A stretch of 64,000 bases of DNA from Streptomyces sp. R302. Its GTDB lineage: Bacteria; Actinomycetota; Actinomycetes; Streptomycetales; Streptomycetaceae. The first letter of the stretch is position 1. Each line of letters starts with the position of its first letter. The stretch is taken from contig NZ_JABBGE010000006.1 of assembly GCF_012927245.1 (NCBI RefSeq), positions 504,625-568,624 on the forward strand, in the 5' to 3' direction. Shown here piece by piece: positions 46,880-54,237 of this stretch. The position numbers and the translations under genes were made by a program. A model generated the notes under the pieces. It was not told where the DNA came from and searched no databases. It saw only the letters and a program-made list of their open reading frames with translations.

Positions 46880-47878
46880 CTACTCGGCCGGGTCGACCTG
46901 GAAGATCTTCGCCATGTCGTCGAGGACGACGTCGGCACCCTGGAGGGAGACGGACGTCATCCAGATCTCGTCCTTGACCTCGTGGACGTCGCCGTTCTTC
47001 ACCGCGGCCAGACGGCTCCACAGCGGGTTGGCGAGGAACTTGGCCTTGCGCTCCTCGCCGCCGGAGAAGGAGCTGTAGAAGACGACGTCGGCGTCGGCCT
47101 GGGCGATCTGCTCCTCACTGATCTCCAGGTTGAACTTCTCGGTGTCCCGCTGGTTCTCGGGCCGGGCCAGGCCCATGTCCTGGAGGATGATGCCGCTGAA
47201 GCTCTTCGGCAGGTAGATGCGCGTGGGGCCGTCGACGAAGCGCACGATGGAGACGGTGGGGTTCTTCTTCTTGGCGTTGATCGCGGCGCCGACCTTCTTC
47301 GCCCGGGTCTCGTACGCGGTGAGCTTCGCCTTGGCCTTCTCCTCCTCGCCGAGCGCCGTGCCGAGGAGGGTGACGTTGTCCTTCCACAGCGGGCCGGTGG
47401 TCTTGACGAAGACGGTGGGGGCGATCTGCTCCAGCTGCTCGTACAGGTCCTCGTGACGGACCGTGGCGGAGACGATCAGGTCCGGCTTGAGGGCCGCGAT
47501 GGCCTCCAGGTTGGGGCTGTCGAGCGGGCCGACGTCCTTGGTGTCCTTGACCGCGTCGCCGAGGTAGGGCGGGAAGCCGGTCTGGTCGCGGTAGGAGCCG
47601 ATGCCGCCGACGAGCTTGCCGTCGAGGGCGACGACGGCCTCGACGAGGCTGTTGTCCAGGGCCACGACGCGCTGCGGCTTGGCCTTGATCTCGGTACTGC
47701 CCTTGTCGTGCCGGACGGTACGGGGGAAGCCCGCGGCCTTCTCGGCCGTGGCCGCCGTGCCGTCGGAGGACTTCGGCTCGGTGCCCGATCCGCCGCAGGC
47801 GGAGAGGCCGGCCGCGAGGGCCGCGGTGAGCAGGAGCGCGCCGATCCGGCCACGGCGTGCGGGGTTGCGGGTGAACAT
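46880..47878 (-). CDS. Second Fe(III)-siderophore-binding lipoprotein
   Basis: A 332-residue binding lipoprotein; the signal ends GLSAC (Cys28). The mature part has PQRVVALDNSLVEAVVALDGKLVGGIGS and KPDLIVSATVRHEDLYEQL, the cobalamin/siderophore-binding fold. It is only distantly similar to the lipoprotein encoded at 41982, so it may bind a different ligand. It is divergent from a complete FecCD-FecD-FecE set and is the natural binding protein for it. ATG 47878 with GGGGAG is preferred to an earlier start at 47908 that would run into the iron box. Confidence 0.92.
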   Translation of the reverse strand: MFTRNPARRGRIGALLLTAALAAGLSACGGSGTEPKSSDGTAATAEKAAGFPRTVRHDKGSTEIKAKPQRVVALDNSLVEAVVALDGKLVGGIGSYRDQTGFPPYLGDAVKDTKDVGPLDSPNLEAIAALKPDLIVSATVRHEDLYEQLEQIAPTVFVKTTGPLWKDNVTLLGTALGEEEKAKAKLTAYETRAKKVGAAINAKKKNPTVSIVRFVDGPTRIYLPKSFSGIILQDMGLARPENQRDTEKFNLEISEEQIAQADADVVFYSSFSGGEERKAKFLANPLWSRLAAVKNGDVHEVKDEIWMTSVSLQGADVVLDDMAKIFQVDPAE

Positions 47879-47900
47879 GGAACTCCCCAGAGCGGTTGGG

Positions 47901-47919
47901 TTAGGCAAGCCTTACTTTA
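47901..47919 (-). promoter_or_regulatory. Iron box of the second binding-protein gene
   Basis: TTAGGCAAGCCTTACTTTA (+ strand) matches the consensus at 13 of 19 positions and lies 22 bp upstream of ATG 47878. Confidence 0.78.
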
Positions 47920-47986
47920 CTAATCCGGGGTGAGCATAGCCATGAGGTTCACAGGAGAACCACAGGGGGCGGCCGAATCTCGCCCC

Positions 47987-48005
47987 TTAGGTATGCCTTA
48001 CCTTT
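47987..48005 (+). promoter_or_regulatory. Iron box touching the start of the uptake operon
   Basis: TTAGGTATGCCTTACCTTT matches the consensus at 13 of 19 positions. It ends only five bases before GTG 48011, leaving no room for a leader with a ribosome binding site. Confidence 0.78.
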
Positions 48006-48010
48006 GCTCC

Positions 48011-49072
48011 GTGTCCCTGACGCCCACCGCCAAGAGCGCGGAACTCCCCGCCCCCACGGGCCCCCCGGGCACGCGCCCGGCCGTTCGATGGGCCGTACCG
48101 GCCGTCCTCGTCGCCGCGCTCACCGTCGTGGGCTGCGCCTCCCTCGCGATCGGCACCAAGGCCGTGCCCCTCGGCGACGTCCTCGCCGCGATCGGCGGCA
48201 GCACCGACGGCGACGCGGTCGTCGTACGGGAGTTGCGCATGCCCCGCACCCTCCTCGGGCTGATCGTCGGCCTTGCCCTCGGCGCGGCGGGCGCGGTCGC
48301 CCAGGAGATCACCCGCAACCCGCTCGGCGACCCGGGCCTCATCGGCGTGAGCGCCGGCGGGGCGTTCGCCGTGGCGGCGAGCATCGGCCTGCTCGGACTG
48401 ACGAGTTCGTACGAGTACGTGTGGTTCGCCTTCCTCGGCGGCGCGCTCGCCGGCCTCCTCGCGTACCTGGTCGGCGGCACCGGGTACGGCGGCGCGACCC
48501 CCGCCAAACTCGCCCTGGCCGGGGCGGCCGTGACGGTCCTGCTCGAAGCCTTCACCAACACCCTGGTCCTGCTCGACCTGCGCACCCTCGACCAGTACCG
48601 CTACTGGGCGATCGGCACCCTCGCCGGACGGGACGCGGCCATCGCCCTCCAGCTCCTGCCGTTCGTGGTCGCCGGCCTGGTCCTCGCGCTCGCCCTCAGC
48701 GGCCGGCTCAACGCCCTCGCCCTCGGCGACGACCTCGCCACCACCCTCGGCACCCGGGTCCGCGCCACCCGCGCCCTCGGCGGCCTCGCCGTCGTCCTGC
48801 TCACCGGCGCCGCCGTCGCCGCCGCCGGCCCCGTGACCTTCGTCGGCCTGGTCGTCCCCCATGTCGTCCGCGCCTTCACCGGGCCCGACGCCCGCTGGCT
48901 GGTGCCCTGTTCGGCCCTGGGCGGGGCCGTGCTCGTGCTTGCCTCGGACGTGATCGGCCGCATGGTGGCACGGCCGGGCGAGCTGGAGGCCGGAGTCGTC
49001 ACCGCCCTCGTGGGGGCGCCGTTCCTGGCCGTCCTGGTCAAGCGCGGCAAGCTGAAGGAGCACACGCGATGA
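48011..49072 (+). CDS. FecCD-family siderophore permease
   Basis: A 353-residue permease with ELRMPRTLLGLIVGLALGAAGAVAQEITRNPLGDPGLIGVSAGG and the C-terminal AAAGPVTFVGLVVPHVVRAF; about ten helices. It is the first gene of a rightward uptake operon (permease, permease, ATPase) divergent from the lipoprotein gene. GTG 48011 lies right after the iron box without a ribosome binding site, so a leaderless transcript is likely; earlier in-frame ATGs lie within or before the box. The gene ends in an ATGA overlap with the next. Confidence 0.9.
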   Translation: MSLTPTAKSAELPAPTGPPGTRPAVRWAVPAVLVAALTVVGCASLAIGTKAVPLGDVLAAIGGSTDGDAVVVRELRMPRTLLGLIVGLALGAAGAVAQEITRNPLGDPGLIGVSAGGAFAVAASIGLLGLTSSYEYVWFAFLGGALAGLLAYLVGGTGYGGATPAKLALAGAAVTVLLEAFTNTLVLLDLRTLDQYRYWAIGTLAGRDAAIALQLLPFVVAGLVLALALSGRLNALALGDDLATTLGTRVRATRALGGLAVVLLTGAAVAAAGPVTFVGLVVPHVVRAFTGPDARWLVPCSALGGAVLVLASDVIGRMVARPGELEAGVVTALVGAPFLAVLVKRGKLKEHTR

Positions 49073-50115
49073 AGTGGGAGATCGGCCCCTTCGGCATCCG
49101 GCTGCGCCCCCGTGTCGCCGTCACCACCGCCGCCCTCGCGCTGGCGGGGTTCGCCGCGCTGGTCGCCTCGGTGTCGCTCGGCACCTTCGCCCTACCCGTC
49201 GGCGACGTCCTGGGCGCCCTGTTCGGCACCGGTACGGGCGACGCCGACCTCATCGTCCATCAGCTGCGCCTGCCCCGCGCGCTCACCGCCGTGCTCGTGG
49301 GCGCCGCCTTCGGCGTCGCCGGCGCGGTCTACCAGGCCGTCACCCGCAACGCCCTGGCCAGCCCCGATCTGATCGGCATCTCCGCCGGCGCCGGCGCGGG
49401 CGCCGTCGGCGCCATCCTCATCGGCGGGGTCACCGCCGCCGGGGCGGGCACCTTCGGCGCCGTACCCCTCGGCGCCCTCGTCGGAGCCCTGGTCACCGCC
49501 ACCGTGATCTACGCGCTCGCCTGGCGCGGCGGCACGATCACCGGCTACCGCTTCGTCCTCGTCGGCATCGCCGCCCACGGCACGCTCGCCGCGCTCACCC
49601 GCTGGATGCTCGTCCGCGCCGACATCGACCAGGCCTCCCGGGCCATGGTGTGGCTCACCGGCAGCCTCAACGGCCGCTCCTACGACCACGTCCGGTGGGT
49701 CGGCCTCGCCCTGCTGCTCCTGGTGCCGCTCACGGTCGCCCTGGCCCGCGCGTACCAGCTCCTCCAGTTCGACGACGACACCGCCCTCGGCCTCGGCATC
49801 CCCATCGGACGCGCGCGCATCGCCCTGCTGGTCCTGGCCACCTGCCTGGCCGCGCTCGCCACGGCCGCCGCGGGGCCGGTCGCCTTCATCGCCCTGGGCG
49901 CGCCCCAGATCGCCCGCCGCCTCGCCGGCACCCCCGGCATCCCGCTGGTCCTCAGCGGACTCGCCGGCGCCGTCCTGCTGCTCCTCACCGACCTCGCCGC
50001 CCGCCTGGTCTTCTCCCCGACCGAACTCCCGGTCGGCATCGTCACCGGCGTCGTCGGCGCCCCGTACCTGCTGTTGCTGCTCGCCCGCGCCAACCGGGCC
50101 GGAAAGGGAGGCTGA
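49069..50115 (+). CDS. FecCD-family siderophore permease (partner)
   Basis: A 348-residue permease: LRLPRALTAVLVGAAFGVAGAVYQAVTRNALASPDLIGISAGAGAGAVGA and AAAGPVAFIALGAPQIARRL are the family marks. It begins in the stop codon of the previous permease (ATG 49069) and ends 4 bp before the ATPase gene. Together they form the heterodimeric channel of the second ferric-siderophore importer in the window. Confidence 0.92.
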   Translation: MKWEIGPFGIRLRPRVAVTTAALALAGFAALVASVSLGTFALPVGDVLGALFGTGTGDADLIVHQLRLPRALTAVLVGAAFGVAGAVYQAVTRNALASPDLIGISAGAGAGAVGAILIGGVTAAGAGTFGAVPLGALVGALVTATVIYALAWRGGTITGYRFVLVGIAAHGTLAALTRWMLVRADIDQASRAMVWLTGSLNGRSYDHVRWVGLALLLLVPLTVALARAYQLLQFDDDTALGLGIPIGRARIALLVLATCLAALATAAAGPVAFIALGAPQIARRLAGTPGIPLVLSGLAGAVLLLLTDLAARLVFSPTELPVGIVTGVVGAPYLLLLLARANRAGKGG

Positions 50116-50119
50116 CCCC

Positions 50120-50917
50120 ATGACCACCGCGCTGCGCGGCACCGAACTGCGCCTGGCCTACGGCGACCGGATCGTCGCCGAAGGCCTCGACCTGGACATC
50201 CCCGCCGGCCGGGTCACCGCCCTCGTCGGGCCCAACGCCTGCGGCAAGTCCACCGCGTTGCGGGCCCTCGCCCGCCTCCTCAAGCCCGAGTCCGGCACCG
50301 TCCACCTCGACGGCACGGACACCTCCGAGCTGTCCGCCCGCGAACTCTCCCTCCGGCTCGCCCTCCTGCCGCAGACCCCGTCGGCACCCGACGGCATCAC
50401 CGTGCGCGACCTGGTCGCCCGCGGCCGCACCCCGCACCAGCGGTGGTGGTGCCAGTGGACCGCGGCCGACGAGGCCGTCGTCGACCGCGCCCTGGAGGCC
50501 ACCGGCACCGACACCCTGGCCGAACGCTCCCTCGACGAACTCTCCGGCGGCCAGCGCCAGCGCGTCTGGATCGCCATGGCCCTCGCCCAGGACACCCCGG
50601 TCCTCCTGCTCGACGAGCCCACCACCTACCTGGACCTCGCCCACCAGGTCGACGTCCTGGAACTCGTCGCCCACCTCAACCGCACCGAGGGCCGCACCGT
50701 CGTGATGGTCCTCCACGAACTCAACCTCGCCTGCCGCTACGCCGACCACCTCATCGCCATGCGCGACGGCCGCGTCCTGGCCGCCGGCCCGCCCACGGAC
50801 ATCGTCACCCCCGACCTCGTCCAGGAGGCCTTCGCCCTCCGCGCCACCGTCATCACCTGCCCCGTGGCAGGCACCCCCCTGGTCATCCCGGAAGGCGGCC
50901 ACCGCACACCCCGCTGA
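50120..50917 (+). CDS. FecE-type siderophore ABC transporter ATP-binding protein
   Basis: A 265-residue ATPase of normal length: Walker A GPNACGKST, LLPQTPSAPDG, signature LSGGQRQRVW, Walker B LLLLDEPTTYLD and switch His in VLHELNLA. It closely resembles the ATPase at 20054-21037 but has no Pro/Thr tail. It completes the permease-permease-ATPase operon. AAAGGGAGG precedes ATG 50120. Confidence 0.95.
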   Translation: MTTALRGTELRLAYGDRIVAEGLDLDIPAGRVTALVGPNACGKSTALRALARLLKPESGTVHLDGTDTSELSARELSLRLALLPQTPSAPDGITVRDLVARGRTPHQRWWCQWTAADEAVVDRALEATGTDTLAERSLDELSGGQRQRVWIAMALAQDTPVLLLDEPTTYLDLAHQVDVLELVAHLNRTEGRTVVMVLHELNLACRYADHLIAMRDGRVLAAGPPTDIVTPDLVQEAFALRATVITCPVAGTPLVIPEGGHRTPR

Positions 50918-50992
50918 CACCCTCCCACCCGCACGCGACGGACCCGCCGACCGGGTCGGCGACAGGGAAGCCCGGCGACTCCCCGGCCGGCA

Positions 50993-51009
50993 GGGGACCG
51001 TTCGGCCCT
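50993..51009. promoter_or_regulatory. Candidate DevR/OsdR-type box before the first CBS gene
   Basis: GGGGACCGTTCGGCCCT is a partly palindromic GGACC-GTTC-GGCCC word. The same 14-base core GGACCGTTCGGCCC recurs at 58461-58474 before the second CBS gene. It has the GGG-ACC/GGT-CCC character of DosR-type sites, and lies about 56 bp before GTG 51065. Confidence 0.5.
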
Positions 51010-51064
51010 CCCGCCTCGACACAGTCCGCGCGAGCCTGGAAGGGGACACCGTCAAGGAGGCACC

Positions 51065-51709
51065 GTGAACGCCGTAGCCCCTCCCCCTCTCGTCGTCAGC
51101 GACGTCATGACCCACACCGCCGTGGCGATCGGCCGTGACGCGCCCTACAAGGAGATCGTGGCGCTCATGGACCAGTGGAAGGTGAGTGCCCTCCCCGTCC
51201 TGGAGGGGGAAGGGAGGGTCGTGGGGGTGGTCTCGGAGGCGGATCTGCTGCCGAAGGAGGCGTTCCGTGACACGGAACTCGGCCCTGAGCGGGGCGAGGA
51301 CGCCCTGAAGGCCGTCGCGGTGCGCGCGGGGGACCTCATGTCGAGTCCGGCCGTGACCGTACATGCCGGCGCCTCCTTGGCCGAGGCCGCGCGCATCATG
51401 GCCCGCCGGAGGGTGAAGAGGCTCCCCGTCGTCAACGAGATCGGCATGCTGGAGGGGGTCGTGAGCCGGAGCGACCTGCTCAAGGTGTTCCTGCGGGAGG
51501 ACGGCGCGATAGCGGCGGACATCCGGCGGTCGGTACTCGGCGGGGCAGCCTTCACCGGGCTGGACGTGACCGTGACGGAAGGGGTGGCGACGCTGAGTGG
51601 CGCCCTCTCCGACCGCTCTCTGGTGCCGCTGCTGGCGCGCGCCGCCCGTGCCGTGGAGGGGGTCGTCGACGTCCGGATGGAACTGGGTGCCCATGAAGGC
51701 GCTTCCTGA
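51065..51709 (+). CDS. CBS-pair / BON-domain protein
   Basis: A 214-residue cytoplasmic protein. CBS1 (about 10-65: VSDVMTHTAVAIGRDAPYKEIVALMDQWKVSALPV) and CBS2 (about 88-145: AGDLMSSPAVTVHAGASLAEAARIMARRRVKRLPVV) form an adenosine-ligand-binding pair. A BON domain follows (about 155-208: VTVTEGVATLSGAL). Such CBS-BON proteins are frequent in DosR-type dormancy loci; the ligand and target are unknown. GTG 51065 follows AAGGAGG at 51054-51060. A response regulator gene follows 50 bp downstream on the same strand. Confidence 0.88.
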   Translation: MNAVAPPPLVVSDVMTHTAVAIGRDAPYKEIVALMDQWKVSALPVLEGEGRVVGVVSEADLLPKEAFRDTELGPERGEDALKAVAVRAGDLMSSPAVTVHAGASLAEAARIMARRRVKRLPVVNEIGMLEGVVSRSDLLKVFLREDGAIAADIRRSVLGGAAFTGLDVTVTEGVATLSGALSDRSLVPLLARAARAVEGVVDVRMELGAHEGAS

Positions 51710-51759
51710 CGGACAATCCTTGTGGGGGCGGGGAACATCCGTCGAGCACAGGGGTCGCC

Positions 51760-52446
51760 ATGACCGAGCTTCCGGCAACCGGGGAACCCACTCGGGTCTT
51801 CCTGGTGGACGACCACGAGGTCGTCCGCCGGGGACTCCGCGACCTGATCGACGACGAGCCCGACCTGCGGGTGGTCGGGGAGGCGTCCACGGCCGACCAG
51901 GCCCTGGCCCGGGGGCCCGCGCTGCGCCCGGACGTGGCCGTCCTCGACGTACGGCTGCCCGACGGCGACGGGATCGCCGTGTGCCGCGAGCTGAGGTCGC
52001 GGATGCCGGAGCTGGCGTGTCTGATGCTCACCTCGTTCGACGACGAGGACGCGCTGCTCGACGCGATCATGGCCGGGGCGTCGGGGTACGTCCTCAAGCA
52101 GATCAAGGGGGCCGATCTCGTGTCGGCGGTACGGACCGTGGCGACGGGGCAGTCGATGCTCGACCCGGCCACCACGGCCCGCCTGATGCGCTCGCTGCGG
52201 GACCCCGAGACGGCGCGGCCGCCCGAGGACGAGCGGCTCGCGGCGCTGTCCGAGCGTGAGCGGTCCGTGCTGGATCTGATCGGGGAGGGGCTCACCAACC
52301 GGCAGATCGCCAAGCGGCTCTATCTGTCGGAGAAGACCGTCAAGAACCACATCTCGCGGCTGCTCGGCAAGCTGGGGGTGGAGCGGCGGGTGCAGGCGGC
52401 CGTGATCGCCGCGCAGGTCCACGAGCACGAGACGGGGACCGGTTAA
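51760..52446 (+). CDS. DevR/DosR-like NarL-family response regulator
   Basis: A 228-residue regulator. The receiver has the acidic pair in VFLVDDHE, phospho-acceptor Asp63 in AVLDVRLPDGD, the Thr of LTSFDDE and Lys of LKQIKGAD. The C-terminal LuxR/GerE helix-turn-helix reads LSERERSVLDLIGEGLTNRQIAKRLYLSEKTVKNHISRLL. YVLKQIKGADLVSAVRTVATGQSMLDP is typical of DevR/DosR and Streptomyces OsdR. It converges on and overlaps by 4 bp the histidine kinase gene, its presumed partner. It should control the stress genes around it. Confidence 0.9.
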   Translation: MTELPATGEPTRVFLVDDHEVVRRGLRDLIDDEPDLRVVGEASTADQALARGPALRPDVAVLDVRLPDGDGIAVCRELRSRMPELACLMLTSFDDEDALLDAIMAGASGYVLKQIKGADLVSAVRTVATGQSMLDPATTARLMRSLRDPETARPPEDERLAALSERERSVLDLIGEGLTNRQIAKRLYLSEKTVKNHISRLLGKLGVERRVQAAVIAAQVHEHETGTG

Positions 52447-54188
52447 TCCTGCTGCCCGTCGTCCGGGGGGAGCGGGACGCGCCAGGTGAGGCGGGTGCCG
52501 CCGCCGGGTTCCGGCGGGGACTGGACGGCGAGGGAGCCACCGAGGCGCTCGGCCCGCTCCGCGAGGTTGCGCAGTCCCCTGTCGACCCGGTCCGGCGGCA
52601 GGCCGGCGCCGTCGTCGCCCACCGTCACCTCCAGTGTCCCGTCGTCCGCGAGGACGGCGACCTCCGTCCGGTGGGCACGGGCATGGCGGGCGACGTTGGT
52701 GAGGGCTTCGCCGATCACGGCGACCACGTCGTCGGCGATGTCGACGGGCACGTCGGTGTCCAGCAGGCCCTCCATGCGGAGGGCGGGGGCGAAGCCGAGG
52801 GTGGCCGCGGCCGAGTCGACCGCGGTGACGACACGGCTTCTGAGTTTCGGCGCCGTGCCGAGGGTGTCGTGTTCCCGGAGGCCGAAAATGGTCGATCGGA
52901 TGATCTTGATGGTGGCGTCGAGGTCGTCGATCGCCCTGGTCAGCCTGTCCACCGCCTCCGGATGCTCGACGAAGCGCCGGGCGCTCTGCAGGGTCATGCC
53001 GGTGGCGAAGAGGCGCTGGATCGCCAGGTCGTGCAGGTCGCGGGCGATGCGGTCGCGGTCCTCCAGCAGGGTGACCTGCTCGGCGTCGCGACGGCGGTCG
53101 GCCACTTCGAGGGCGAGGGCCGCCTGGCCCGCGAAGCCCGGGAGGGCCGCGGTGTCAGCTCTCAGGAAGGGCGTGCGCCCACTGCGCCGGGCGAGGATCA
53201 GGACACCGCTGAGGCGCTCCTTGGTGCCCACCGTGACCGCCACGGCCGGCCCGAGGCCTTTCCAGCGTTCGGGCTGGACGGTCACCCGCGCGTCGCTGGA
53301 GACGTCGGTGGCGGTGACCAGTCCGTCGGTCGCGGCGAGGGCCGCGGCCGCCAGGGTGCCCTCGGTGCTGGGCAGGACGACCCCGCGATGGGTGTCGGCC
53401 CCCTCGCCGCGGGCCAGGGAGCCACGGAGCTCGCCGCCCGGGCCGACCAGGTAGAAGACGCCCATGTCCGCCTCGGCGATGTCCACGGCCTGCTCCAGCA
53501 TCCCGTCCAGGACCTCCGTCTCCCCCGTGCCGGAGAGCAGGGCGCTGGTGAAGTCGGAGCTCGCGGCGAGCCAGCGCTGCCGGCGCCTGCCCTCCTCGTA
53601 GAGCCGGGCGTTCTCGATGGCGATGCCGGCGGCCACGGCCAGGGTGGTCACGACGGCCTCGTCCTCGGCGTCGAAGTCGGCTCCGCCGCGCTTCTCGGTG
53701 AGGTAGAGGTTGCCGAAGACCTCGTCGCGGACCCGGATGGGAACGCCGAGGAAGGAGTGCATGGGCGGGTGGTACGCCGGAAAGCCGTACGAGGCCGGGT
53801 GCTCGGACAGCTCGGTGAGCCGCAGCGGCTCGGGGTTGCGGATGAGTTCACCGAGGATGCCGTGGCCGGAGGGCAGGGCACCGATCCGTGAGCGCAGGTC
53901 GTCGTCGATGCCGATGGGGAGGAACTCGGACAGGCGACGGTCCTCGCCGATGACGCCCAGGGCTCCGTACTCGGCGTCGACGAGGGAGACGGCGGCCTCG
54001 ACGATGCCGCGCAGCACCTGCGGCAGGTCCAGTTCCCGCCCCACGGAGATGACCGCCTCCAGAAGCCCCGCGAGGCGGTCCCGGGTACCCCTCACCTCGT
54101 CGATGCGGGCCTGGAGCTCGTCCAGCAGCTCGTCGAGCCTGAGCCTCGGCAGCCTGGCATCCGCAGGTCCGGCACCCTCCCGGCCCAT
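52443..54188 (-). CDS. DevS/DosS-like GAF-GAF histidine kinase
   Basis: A 581-residue soluble sensor kinase: GAF-A about 45-195 (HPPMHSFLGVPIRVRDEVFGNLYLTEK), GAF-B about 220-365, dimerisation/phosphoacceptor domain with His386 in IARDLHDLAIQRLFA, and an HATPase domain with GEALTNVARHA and GDDGAGLP. In mycobacterial DosS the heme ligand is a His in the HPPM segment of GAF-A, as far as I recall; His140 of this protein is at that place, so heme-based O2/redox sensing is plausible. It faces the response regulator gene tail to tail. GGAGG precedes ATG 54188. It lies 49 bp downstream of the ATPase gene and probably shares its transcript. Confidence 0.9.
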   Translation of the reverse strand: MGREGAGPADARLPRLRLDELLDELQARIDEVRGTRDRLAGLLEAVISVGRELDLPQVLRGIVEAAVSLVDAEYGALGVIGEDRRLSEFLPIGIDDDLRSRIGALPSGHGILGELIRNPEPLRLTELSEHPASYGFPAYHPPMHSFLGVPIRVRDEVFGNLYLTEKRGGADFDAEDEAVVTTLAVAAGIAIENARLYEEGRRRQRWLAASSDFTSALLSGTGETEVLDGMLEQAVDIAEADMGVFYLVGPGGELRGSLARGEGADTHRGVVLPSTEGTLAAAALAATDGLVTATDVSSDARVTVQPERWKGLGPAVAVTVGTKERLSGVLILARRSGRTPFLRADTAALPGFAGQAALALEVADRRRDAEQVTLLEDRDRIARDLHDLAIQRLFATGMTLQSARRFVEHPEAVDRLTRAIDDLDATIKIIRSTIFGLREHDTLGTAPKLRSRVVTAVDSAAATLGFAPALRMEGLLDTDVPVDIADDVVAVIGEALTNVARHARAHRTEVAVLADDGTLEVTVGDDGAGLPPDRVDRGLRNLAERAERLGGSLAVQSPPEPGGGTRLTWRVPLPPDDGQQD

Positions 54189-54237
54189 CGGAACCTCCGG
54201 TCGCGTCCGGTACGCACGGCGTGCACCGTGCCCGGTT

